From: an uncultured Aquimarina sp.
GTDB taxonomy: Bacteria > Bacteroidota > Bacteroidia > Flavobacteriales > Flavobacteriaceae
Direction: 5' to 3'
Assembly: GCA_947497175.1 (NCBI GenBank)
Contig: CANMFM010000011.1
Location: forward strand, 124,001 to 188,000
DNA length: 64,000 bases
The position numbers were made by a program, and so were the translations under genes. Shown one piece after another: positions 9,373-18,461 of this stretch. The notes under the pieces are model-generated. The model did not search any database, was not told where the DNA came from, and saw nothing but the letters and a program-made list of their open reading frames with translations. Positions within the stretch are counted from its first letter, which is position 1. Each line of letters begins with the position of its first letter.

Positions 9373-12300
9373 ATGAAAAAGTGTATCATACTATTCTTAT
9401 GTATCGCAAGCATAAGTTCTAAACTCTCTGGTCAAGAAGGTATCACCATCACCAATGACAATGAAGCATACTACCAGCTCATTGTTTCTGGAAATAGATC
9501 ATACTCAGATGGGCCATGGTTTTTTGGCACTACTGTTTGTGATAAAGGAATTAAAGAAATACGTTTTCTAGACAAAAATAGTACACCCTTAAAGACAGTA
9601 AATACTGGAGGGAAAACAGGTAAGTTTTCATACAATACAGGCGATTATCAGTTTACTAAAGATCAGTTTCCAATAAAAGTTCATATCGATAGTGATTTTG
9701 TGGATAGACTTTTATGCAAGGGGTTTGCTATATATGACTTTCCAAAAAGTTGGTATACCGATGATTTCAAAAATAAAGGAATGGACGTTATAAAAGTTGA
9801 ACATAATGGTGAATGTTATGCTCAAGACTATACAGGGTTTTGGAAGCCAGAAAATCAACATTATGGAGATATATTTTATTACCACGCTGCATACGTATAC
9901 ATGCGAGATCTTAAAGTAAAATCAAATCCAATAATAGAACTCAATATTCCAAATGAGCCTTTGTTTTTAGGTGATGACGAGTATATCACTGTAGCTCTTC
10001 CAGATAATTTTAAGAATGCCTACACCTACTATTGGAGATATAAAGTAGGTAACGGTGGGTACAATACTATTTCGCAAAGATATATTACGACACAAAACGG
10101 TAAAAGGGTGTTACGTCTTAAAGGAAAAGATTTTTTAACTCAGGCGGCCTACGGGAAAAGAGTACGACTAGAAGCTGTAACCCGTTGTGGAGTATCAAAT
10201 CCTATATCATTTACCTATTATCCATCAGCTCCTCATGTAAGTAATATACAAAAAGTAGATCCAGCTTGTTTTGCAGGTGATGGAGAGGTCAAAATATCAT
10301 TTAACAGAAATCTATATACTTCTGTACAAGAAAAGTTAACTATAAATCTTAGAGATGATTTAGGGATTAAATATTCTAGTGGGATTATAACTTCTTTTGA
10401 CAACGACAATAATAAATACACCTATACATTTACCGGAGTAAAAGCTGGAGAATATAACATAGAGTTTGCTGGAGGAAATATGACAATTAATGGTACCCTA
10501 TTAAGTACTGTTGCCAGAGATCCTAAAGACCCAGTACTTATTATAGATCCTTCACAGGTGGTCTATAGTATTACGGCTAAGGATTCTAGGTGTAATGATG
10601 GTGATACTAACCCAAATAATAACCACGATGGTGAAATTATAATTGTTGCAGAAGGAGGACGTACCGGAACATATCAATATGCCATTCAAAGTGCAAATGA
10701 TACTAGTGCTTTACTTTGGTATGATTTTGATCATGATACTATCCATACAGTACAAGGTTTACATCCTGATCTTTATAAGATCCAGGTTCGAAAAAAAGTA
10801 CGAAATATTTATTGCACTGGATATCTTAAGGAGAACATTACAAACACAATTGCAACACAAGTTATTAAAGAACCTGTGGCCATGTTGCGAGTCGAAAAGA
10901 TATTTCATGAAGAGCCATCTGCATTTGGTTTTAATGATGGTAAAATAAAATATCTCATTACTGGAGGTACTTCTTTTGACGATGGAACGTATACTTACGA
11001 ATGGAAAGACACAGAAGGAACCTCACTAAACTCTATTCATACCGAGGTGCTACCAAATGACCAGGGGTATGTAATCACCCTGCATTCTATTGGAGCAGAT
11101 ACATATACACTAAAAGTTACTGATAAAAATTATGATGAGGCTACCTATACGACCGGATGTTTTGAAGAAAATATAACGTTTAACTTAACACAACCCGATC
11201 CACTTAACGTAACTTTTGAAATCACGAATCCTATTTCTTGTAATATAAACAACGAATATAGCGATGGCAAGGATTTTGAAGAGCCCTTTAATATTGCCGA
11301 CCAGTTTCAAGATGGTGAGCTGGTGGCACATGTTACAGGAGGAGTTCGTTATCATACAAAAGGAGTAAGCCCTAATAATAGCACTGTTAATGGTACAGGA
11401 AACCGACTTCCTTACTACTATAATTGGAAAAAGAAAATAAATAATACCTGGGAAGATATATCGGTAAATGACAGTGTTATTAAACATCAAAGTTTCGGAG
11501 ATTATGCACTTAATATTACAGATAAAAATGGAATTGTATTAGGAATTTATACCTCAATAAAAAACAGCGAAGACGAATTACAATATACCCTATCACGATC
11601 AATCGATAGCACCTTCTATTTAGCACAGCCAGAAAAATTAGAACTCTCTTTTGAGAACACTGTGATTAGTTGTTTTAGTGGTAGCGATGCAACAGCCAAG
11701 GTTATTGTAAAAGGAGGGATTCCGCCCTATGCTTATTATTGGAGTAACGGTTCAAATACAGAAGTTGCTGATCATCTCATAGCTGGGAAACATTCAATTT
11801 ATGTAACAGACAGCAAAGGTTGTATTATTGAAGGTGTTGTTACTATCGACCAACCTAATGGTTTAGAAATTATTCCGATAAATATTACAGGGCCAACTTG
11901 TTACCAGGGAGATAACGGACAAATACAAGTAATGGTAAGAGGAGGTAATCCACCTTATACGTATTCTTGGAATACAGGTAGCACGACCACCGAGATAAAA
12001 AACCTAACAGCAGGGACGTATATCTTAGAGGTAACAGATATGACTGGATGTAAAATGTTTTATGAGGAAACCTTAAACGATCCGGAACAAATTGGTATTC
12101 AATTAGAAAAGAATCGATCATTATGCGATAATCAAACTCTGGAGCTAGATATTAAAATCGATGACCCTGAGGCTTCTTATTCTTGGTCTAGTACTACTGG
12201 ATTTGCCAGTACAAGTAGTATGGTAACAATCAGTCAATCTGGATTATATACAGCAACTGTAACTAATGGATCAGGCTGCAGTAATCAAGCAACAATTGAC

Positions 12301-12852
12301 GTAGAGGTTTTTAACACGGCCATTGATTCGCATTATCTTATTGCTACACAAGCTTATGTAGATCAAGAAGTAACTCTTATTAATATTAGTGATCCCATAG
12401 GAGAGGAGGTTGAGTGGAGTATTCCCGAAGGTGTTACCGTAGTTACAGAAAATAAAGATGAATTAACAGTCATTTTCGGCACAGAAGGAACCTATGAAAT
12501 AAATCTGCGATCACATGTGGGAGATTGTTTTGAAGATTTTAGTAAGAAAATTATAGTACAACCAGCGATAGAATCATATAAACCATCAGATACAGATAGT
12601 TTTATAAAAGAGTTTATTGTGTATCCTAATCCTAATACAGGAACATTTCAATCAAAAATAACATTAGTGAAAGCATCAGATATTTCGGTTCAGATTATTA
12701 ATCTGTCTTCGGGAGCGGTTCTTAGCGAAAAGAAAGGACAAAATAATGTAGACTTTTTATTAGAGTATTCAATTTCGTTACCCTCGGGAGTATATTTAAT
12801 GCTATTAGAAACACCGCAAGGGTCATCAAGACGAAAACTGGTGATTGAGTAG
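9373..12852 (+). CDS. SprB-repeat surface protein with T9SS type A sorting domain
   Basis: A 1159-aa protein with a signal peptide (first about 20 residues, ending near KLSGQ). The N-terminal half is beta-rich with no domain recognised. From about residue 400 it carries SprB-type repeats, two of them clear: around 770-835 (GGIPPYAYYWSNG then AGKHSIYVTDSKGC) and 840-905 (GGNPPYTYSWNTG then AGTYILEVTDMTGC); two earlier ones are degenerate. The last about 80 residues are a T9SS type A sorting domain (FIVYPNPNTGTF through PSGVYLMLLE to RKLVIE). It should therefore cross the outer membrane through T9SS and be anchored to the cell surface or released. SprB repeats are named after the gliding adhesin SprB. 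Third gene of the cluster, 14 bases after the second. Confidence 0.9.
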   Translation: MKKCIILFLCIASISSKLSGQEGITITNDNEAYYQLIVSGNRSYSDGPWFFGTTVCDKGIKEIRFLDKNSTPLKTVNTGGKTGKFSYNTGDYQFTKDQFPIKVHIDSDFVDRLLCKGFAIYDFPKSWYTDDFKNKGMDVIKVEHNGECYAQDYTGFWKPENQHYGDIFYYHAAYVYMRDLKVKSNPIIELNIPNEPLFLGDDEYITVALPDNFKNAYTYYWRYKVGNGGYNTISQRYITTQNGKRVLRLKGKDFLTQAAYGKRVRLEAVTRCGVSNPISFTYYPSAPHVSNIQKVDPACFAGDGEVKISFNRNLYTSVQEKLTINLRDDLGIKYSSGIITSFDNDNNKYTYTFTGVKAGEYNIEFAGGNMTINGTLLSTVARDPKDPVLIIDPSQVVYSITAKDSRCNDGDTNPNNNHDGEIIIVAEGGRTGTYQYAIQSANDTSALLWYDFDHDTIHTVQGLHPDLYKIQVRKKVRNIYCTGYLKENITNTIATQVIKEPVAMLRVEKIFHEEPSAFGFNDGKIKYLITGGTSFDDGTYTYEWKDTEGTSLNSIHTEVLPNDQGYVITLHSIGADTYTLKVTDKNYDEATYTTGCFEENITFNLTQPDPLNVTFEITNPISCNINNEYSDGKDFEEPFNIADQFQDGELVAHVTGGVRYHTKGVSPNNSTVNGTGNRLPYYYNWKKKINNTWEDISVNDSVIKHQSFGDYALNITDKNGIVLGIYTSIKNSEDELQYTLSRSIDSTFYLAQPEKLELSFENTVISCFSGSDATAKVIVKGGIPPYAYYWSNGSNTEVADHLIAGKHSIYVTDSKGCIIEGVVTIDQPNGLEIIPINITGPTCYQGDNGQIQVMVRGGNPPYTYSWNTGSTTTEIKNLTAGTYILEVTDMTGCKMFYEETLNDPEQIGIQLEKNRSLCDNQTLELDIKIDDPEASYSWSSTTGFASTSSMVTISQSGLYTATVTNGSGCSNQATIDVEVFNTAIDSHYLIATQAYVDQEVTLINISDPIGEEVEWSIPEGVTVVTENKDELTVIFGTEGTYEINLRSHVGDCFEDFSKKIIVQPAIESYKPSDTDSFIKEFIVYPNPNTGTFQSKITLVKASDISVQIINLSSGAVLSEKKGQNNVDFLLEYSISLPSGVYLMLLETPQGSSRRKLVIE

Positions 12853-12891
12853 CCCGAATTAAAAGTTGTCAAAAAAAATGAGCTAAAAAAG

Positions 12892-14235
12892 ATGAAAAAT
12901 ATTGGTTATATCTTATTCATTATAGTGTTCTGGTCTTGTCTTAAAGAAGAAGCAGTTCCAGTAATTGCAGACTTTGAATACGAAGTTCTTGAAAACGATT
13001 ATTCTGTACCTGTAAGCATTATCTTCTTTAACAGAACAGAAGGGGCAGATCAGTATGAGTGGCGTTTTGAAGGTGCTAACCTCTCCAGATCTATAGATAG
13101 AAATCCAGGGATTATTAAGTTTAAGACCAAAGGCACCTATACCATCACCCTTACCGCTACCAATATAGATGGTTCTGAGGATACAAAGACATTAGAAATT
13201 AAAATTGATGATCCGGTAACAATTGATTTTACTGTAACCAACCTGATCAACACTTTTTCTCCTGCTAAGTATAGTATTAAAAACCTGTCTGAAGGAGCAC
13301 ATGTTTTTAAATGGAAATTTGAAGGAGGGCAGCCTTCAAGTGCAACTGATCAGAATCCCGAAGAAGTTCTTTTTAAAGAACCGGGAGAGCATGTAATTTC
13401 ATTAGAGATCAGTAATGGAAGAGAAACGTATACTAAGAGTACATCTGTGACAGTAGCCCCATATTTAACGGCTGATTTTGACTATAGTATTGCCTTTGAA
13501 AATGATGATTTTCAAATCCCGGCAAAGGTTAATTTAAAAAATACTTCAATTAGTGCTACCGATTATACATGGACTATCGAAGGTGCAAATATTACGACTT
13601 CAAAAGAAAGCGAGGTACAGCTTGTTTTTAATACAACAGGTGAGCAAAACATTACCCTCACCACGTCTAACGGTAAAGAAACTAAAACAACGACCCGGAG
13701 CATTACGTTTTTTGAAAATACAAATTTAAGAACATTCAAAAATATTAAGTTGGGGATCAATACAGCCCATAAAAATAATACGATAGGCAGTTTTTTTAGC
13801 ATTTCAACAAGAAAAGTATATACAAAACAACAAATAACTACCGAGATTGGAAAAACTATAGATCTGGTTTTTTATGGCTTAAATAGCACATATGAAAGAA
13901 ATCAAATTGTAAGCCCTGATAAATTATTAAGTACGCCATTTGACGTAATTAAAGATCCTAAGAAAACGATACTCGTAAATACACAAGAGTTATGTAATTG
14001 TTCAATGTCGTTAACACCTGAGCAGTTTGATAGCATGAATGATGATACGCTGCTTAGAGATCTTAGCATTGATACCGATGATAACTTATATTTTGATAAT
14101 ACTACAGTACCTAGAATTATTCTGTTTAAAACACAAGAAAATAAAAGAGGAGCGATCAAAATTAAAGAGTTTATAAATGAAGGGATAAATTCTTACATCC
14201 TGGTCGATATAAAAGTACAGAAAGAGAAAAGATGA
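12892..14235 (+). CDS. PKD-domain lipoprotein
   Basis: A 447-aa protein with a short signal and a lipobox-like WSC (Cys16), so probably an outer-membrane lipoprotein. Three PKD-like Ig modules follow: about residues 25-105 (with YEWRFEGANL), 105-190 (with FKWKFEGGQPS) and 192-275 (with YTWTIEGANI). Each holds the typical W in the middle and a GxxxITLT or GxHVISL strand near the end. The C-terminal 170 residues are unassigned, with two cysteines in CNC around residue 369. PKD domains serve protein-protein or polysaccharide binding. Fourth gene of the cluster, 39 bases after the third. Confidence 0.85.
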   Translation: MKNIGYILFIIVFWSCLKEEAVPVIADFEYEVLENDYSVPVSIIFFNRTEGADQYEWRFEGANLSRSIDRNPGIIKFKTKGTYTITLTATNIDGSEDTKTLEIKIDDPVTIDFTVTNLINTFSPAKYSIKNLSEGAHVFKWKFEGGQPSSATDQNPEEVLFKEPGEHVISLEISNGRETYTKSTSVTVAPYLTADFDYSIAFENDDFQIPAKVNLKNTSISATDYTWTIEGANITTSKESEVQLVFNTTGEQNITLTTSNGKETKTTTRSITFFENTNLRTFKNIKLGINTAHKNNTIGSFFSISTRKVYTKQQITTEIGKTIDLVFYGLNSTYERNQIVSPDKLLSTPFDVIKDPKKTILVNTQELCNCSMSLTPEQFDSMNDDTLLRDLSIDTDDNLYFDNTTVPRIILFKTQENKRGAIKIKEFINEGINSYILVDIKVQKEKR

Positions 14236-14321
14236 GTATAAATAAGTCCTATCAAATTTTAGATACACATCAGGTTGATTATTTGACGAGTTCTATCTGA
14301 TTTAAAAAATAAAACAAACAA

Positions 14322-15722
14322 ATGAAAGAAAAAATTATATGTGGTTTAGTAATGGTTTTAGTATTGGGGTCATCAGCGCATAGCCAGATATTGCCTGTAC
14401 AATCTACAGCGCAGCTAATACCTCCGTATAGCCTAAAATTGTCAGATTATAGTACAGCAACTCTCGATAGAATAACACTAAATATACTTTTAATCGATGT
14501 TGTTGAGCCTACAATACAGGTGCGACTAAAAATGTATATAGAGAATACATCAGGATTGTTCATTCAAAGCAGAGATCTCGTAACTGGTGTATCACCTATT
14601 ACTCTAGAAGGTGGTATTCCAACACGATTAGGAAACCTGGATCTGCAACCTTATTTTGAATTGAATAATCTACAAGGGATTACTCCGCAACAATATAGCA
14701 AACCTTTACCAGAGGGATTATATCGCTTTTGTTTTGAAGTATTTGATATCGTATCCGGAAAAAAACTATCAAGAAAAGATTGTACTACGGTTTATATGGT
14801 ACTTAATGATCCTCCTTTATTAAACCTACCTTCTCGAAGCGAACAAGTTGTGGTAAAGAATCCGCAAAATATATTTTTTACCTGGACTCCCCGACACCTT
14901 AATGCGACTAATGTAGAATACGAATTTACATTAAAAGAACTATGGGATCGTACTACTGACCCTCAAACCGATTTTTTAAAAAGTCCTCCTTTATACCAGA
15001 CAACAACTCGAGCCACAGCATTATTATATGGCCCAGGAGAAACACAACTTTTACCTAATAAAACATATGGTTGGAGGGTAAGAGCATATGTAAATGATGG
15101 TATTAGTCAAGCTTCGGTATTTAAAAATGATGGTTTTAGCGAGATTTATCATTTTATATATACCGATACCTGTGAAGAACCTAAGTATATTTTAGCAGAA
15201 TCCGAAGGTACGACTAAAGAAAATATAACCTGGCAAGTTTCAGATCATAGACAATACCAAGTACAATACCGAAAAAAAAGATCACAGAATGATTGGTTTA
15301 AAGGTAATACTACAAATGGTACTATAACTATTTATGATCTAGAGCCTGGAACTACCTATGAGTATAGAATTGGAGGACAATGCATAAGTAATGGCCCCTA
15401 TGTATATTCGGCAATCTCAGAATTTACAACCAATCTAGCAGCCTTAGATGATGTAACTTCAAATTATAATTGTGGTATCCCACCAGATATAAAAATTACT
15501 AATCAAGAACCACTGGCAAGTTTAGATTTGGGTAAAGGTTTTACTGCAGGAGACTTTGATGTAACATTACAGGAAATAAGTGGGGGTAATGGTATTTTTA
15601 GTGGTAAGGGGTATATTACGGTTCCATACATGAGAGATGCTAAAATTAAAGTAGATTTTAGCAACATAAAGATCAACACCGAATATCAATTGATTGAAGG
15701 CGTTGTCAATACCAGTAAATAG
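14322..15722 (+). CDS. TANFOR-like exported protein with C-terminal fibronectin III module
   Basis: A 466-aa protein with a signal peptide cleaved near AHSQ. Residues about 24-285 (PVQSTAQLIPPYSLKLSDY, then LPEGLYRFCFEVFD, then NIFFTWTPRH) match my memory of the TANFOR domain family of Bacteroidota, whose function is unknown. Residues about 285-375 form a fibronectin-III module (ITWQVSDHRQYQVQYRKK and LEPGTTYEYRIGGQC). The last 90 residues are beta-rich and end without a T9SS sorting domain. Such proteins often sit beside large T9SS-exported proteins; here it follows the SprB-repeat and PKD proteins. The TANFOR assignment needs a profile search. Confidence 0.75.
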   Translation: MKEKIICGLVMVLVLGSSAHSQILPVQSTAQLIPPYSLKLSDYSTATLDRITLNILLIDVVEPTIQVRLKMYIENTSGLFIQSRDLVTGVSPITLEGGIPTRLGNLDLQPYFELNNLQGITPQQYSKPLPEGLYRFCFEVFDIVSGKKLSRKDCTTVYMVLNDPPLLNLPSRSEQVVVKNPQNIFFTWTPRHLNATNVEYEFTLKELWDRTTDPQTDFLKSPPLYQTTTRATALLYGPGETQLLPNKTYGWRVRAYVNDGISQASVFKNDGFSEIYHFIYTDTCEEPKYILAESEGTTKENITWQVSDHRQYQVQYRKKRSQNDWFKGNTTNGTITIYDLEPGTTYEYRIGGQCISNGPYVYSAISEFTTNLAALDDVTSNYNCGIPPDIKITNQEPLASLDLGKGFTAGDFDVTLQEISGGNGIFSGKGYITVPYMRDAKIKVDFSNIKINTEYQLIEGVVNTSK

Positions 15723-15792
15723 AACTGATCATAAATATTCTTTTGCATTCTAGGTATGGGCTTATTTATACGGAAAAATAATTAGCGAAGAT

Positions 15793-18156
15793 TTGAAAAA
15801 GGCATTCCTGTTTTTATTATTTCCAATATTTTCGTTTTCTCAGAATATAGATAATCAGTCTGTAATCAACGTTATTAAGAGTAAACCTCTTAAAATAAAC
15901 GGTCAAATCTCTGCCAACGGAGTTTATTATAATGCCAATAAAAATCTAAACAGGGAGCCATTTACATACTTTCTTCAAGGGATGCTTAATGTAAGCGTAT
16001 ATGGTTTTTCGATGCCTATAGAGTATAGTTTTTCAAATCAAGGAGAAAACCTTGATTATACACTTCCTTTTGATTACAATACACTTAGCTTGCATCCAAC
16101 ATACAAATGGGTAACAGCCCATCTCGGGACTATAAACATGAGCTTTTCTCCTTACACGATGAATAATCATCAGTTTAAAGGAGCAGGAGTTGATTTGGCT
16201 CCTTCAAAATCTTTAGTAATTAATGCGATGACTGGTGAGCTAAGAAAAGCAATTAATGATGACGGTAACCCTAGAACAACTCCATCATTTAGTCGTATGG
16301 GATATGGTCTCAAAACACAATTAAGAAAAGAAAAGTATAGTATCGGATTTATAAGTTTTTATGCAAAAGATGACCAAAACTCTATTGATTCTATTCCGGA
16401 AGCTAGAAATATAACACCAAAAGAAAATTTAGTTTTAAGTGTAAATGGTGAGGTTCGCATATCAAAAAATTATGTTGTGCAAGCAGAATATGCCTCTAGT
16501 GCTATAACACAAGATACGAGAGCTTCAAAATCAAAGACAACAGGTCTATCTATCGCAGGAGCTTTTTTAGATAATCGTTCCTCTACAGAATATCATAGTG
16601 CTATTAAAACCAGATTAGGATACACCCTAAAATCTATTAATTTAGGAGTGGGCTATGAACGTATTGATCCAGGATACGAAACCTTAGGGGCTTATTTTTT
16701 TAATAATGATTTTGAAAATATAACACTAGATCTGGCCAATACATTTTTGAAAAATAAATTGTCGATCACATTAAACATTGGATATCAACGAGATAATTTA
16801 AGTGCTCAAAAGGCAAACAGTACAAATCGTACTATTGGCTCTGTTACTGCGCAGGCTATGTTTTCTGAGCGATTAAGTTTATTAGGATCTTTTTCAAATT
16901 TTACTACATACACAAATACCAGACCTAATCAGTTTGATGATGTTAATGATGCTGATTTACTCGATGAGCAGGTTGAAGAATTAAATTATAGGCAATTATC
17001 AAGAAATGCAACATTATCTATGAATTATGTGCTTTCAAATAAAAAAACATTTATTCAAAATCTGGCGATTAATTATGCACTAAATGATGTGGCAAATGAA
17101 CAAGATGGAAATGTAAGAATAGGGGATGTTTCTAGTTTTCATAATGTAAGTTGTGCCCATACCATAAATTTCCCAAAAAATGATGTTTCAATTAGTACTG
17201 CAATCAATGCCACCTATAATACTATTGGAAGAGAAGAGTCAACAACATGGGGGCCAACACTAAGTATTGGTAAACATTTTTTTAATAAAACCTTGATTTC
17301 AAGAATGGGCGGTTCATATAATCAGTCTAGTGGTATATCCGGAAATTCTAGAATCACAAATTTCAGGTTAAATCTAGGCTATGTACTATTGGAAAAACAT
17401 AATTTTAATCTAAATGCTGTACAACTATTTAAGTCTGTAGATCAAGACAAAAATTTTAATGAATTTACGGCTACTTTTGGATATAATTATTCATTTGGAT
17501 TAAGAAAACCAAATATTAATTTTCATAAAAGAGAAAGAACCCATACTGACTCAATTAAGGTAAGATACAGAAGATATTTTTTTGAAGGAATTCCTAAAGA
17601 AATTACACCAAAATTAATGCTGATACCAGAAAAAGAAGGATTTTCACATTTAATTACTGAAAAACAAAAACTCAATAATTTGACCGAGCAATTATCAGAA
17701 ACTCAGGAAAAAGATAAAAGAGTATATAAAGAAGTTGCGATTCGGTATCTTAAAGAGATGGATATCTATTTTGATTTTGTGGATTTTTATAATGAAAAAT
17801 TATATGAGTCTTACCTGAAATTAATCGAAGAGGCCCAACAAGTTGATAGACAAATTCGTGATGAATATATCGTTTTAAGTGCAAAGATCAATAGTGCCGA
17901 AGAAAAAGAACCAGATGATTTAAGACGAAAATTTATTTTAGAAAAAAGATATGAAGCTCATAAAGAACTGCTTAACTCTTTGATCAAATGGAATCTAAAA
18001 TTAAGGGATATTGAAAACCCAAAAGAAGAAATGAGGGCATTCAAAAAGAATTACGCCTCTAAAGTGTTCGAAATGTTCCAAAACCGTGTTCCTGATATAA
18101 GAATTGTAAAATATATAGAAATACAACTTGCCGATACGTTTCATAACATGCTTTAA
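15793..18156 (+). CDS. Outer-membrane beta-barrel protein with long helical C-terminal tail
   Basis: A 787-aa protein starting at TTG; no ATG exists in frame after the preceding stop at 15751, and the TTG opens a clean signal peptide (MKKAFLFLLFPIFSFS then QN). Residues about 30-590 are alternating amphipathic strands with many aromatic ends, including LHPTYKWVTAHLGTINMSFS, as in Bacteroidota outer-membrane porin-like barrels. From about residue 617 to the end the protein turns fully helical and charged (for example LKLIEEAQQVDRQIRDEY), about 170 residues, probably a coiled coil in the periplasm. That combination is unusual and suggests a membrane anchor or channel with a stalk or docking arm. 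Last gene of the cluster. Confidence 0.8.
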   Translation: MKKAFLFLLFPIFSFSQNIDNQSVINVIKSKPLKINGQISANGVYYNANKNLNREPFTYFLQGMLNVSVYGFSMPIEYSFSNQGENLDYTLPFDYNTLSLHPTYKWVTAHLGTINMSFSPYTMNNHQFKGAGVDLAPSKSLVINAMTGELRKAINDDGNPRTTPSFSRMGYGLKTQLRKEKYSIGFISFYAKDDQNSIDSIPEARNITPKENLVLSVNGEVRISKNYVVQAEYASSAITQDTRASKSKTTGLSIAGAFLDNRSSTEYHSAIKTRLGYTLKSINLGVGYERIDPGYETLGAYFFNNDFENITLDLANTFLKNKLSITLNIGYQRDNLSAQKANSTNRTIGSVTAQAMFSERLSLLGSFSNFTTYTNTRPNQFDDVNDADLLDEQVEELNYRQLSRNATLSMNYVLSNKKTFIQNLAINYALNDVANEQDGNVRIGDVSSFHNVSCAHTINFPKNDVSISTAINATYNTIGREESTTWGPTLSIGKHFFNKTLISRMGGSYNQSSGISGNSRITNFRLNLGYVLLEKHNFNLNAVQLFKSVDQDKNFNEFTATFGYNYSFGLRKPNINFHKRERTHTDSIKVRYRRYFFEGIPKEITPKLMLIPEKEGFSHLITEKQKLNNLTEQLSETQEKDKRVYKEVAIRYLKEMDIYFDFVDFYNEKLYESYLKLIEEAQQVDRQIRDEYIVLSAKINSAEEKEPDDLRRKFILEKRYEAHKELLNSLIKWNLKLRDIENPKEEMRAFKKNYASKVFEMFQNRVPDIRIVKYIEIQLADTFHNML

Positions 18157-18461
18157 TATTAGCTATTCATCACCATTACCTATTATGACGTATACGCATT
18201 TTTAGTGATGTACCATAATAGTAATAAGTAGATGTATAAAGCGATATTAATGTTAAATTACTATTTTAAATTTGTTTTTAACTTAGAATGCTCAGGAAGA
18301 CGAGGCTTTTGATTTTAAGGTTACTTGTCTTCGGTACAATTTTCTATCGAAAATCATTTTGGCTGAGGTAATTTTTTTTATACCAAACTCAGATTTGAAA
18401 CAAGTTCATATAAGCTCAAATACGTTTATGCGCTAATTACTTATAATACTACAAACCTTAT
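18157..18461. other. 305-bp intergenic region holding one copy of a 24-bp direct repeat
   Basis: It lies between the stops of the convergent barrel protein and the carboxyethylornithine synthase-like gene. It contains the 24-bp repeat (18246-18269) also found inside the peptidase gene at 20129. A 26-codon frame, 18231-18311, reads LMLNYYF in the same frame as the peptidase's LMLNYYF, so it may be a relic of a partial duplication. No clear terminator was found. Confidence 0.4.
18246..18269 (+). repeat. 24-bp direct repeat, copy 1
   Basis: Identical over 24 bases to 20129-20152, and partly similar for another about 12 bases downstream. The two copies lie in the same orientation on either side of the carboxyethylornithine synthase-like gene. 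Confidence 0.7.
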
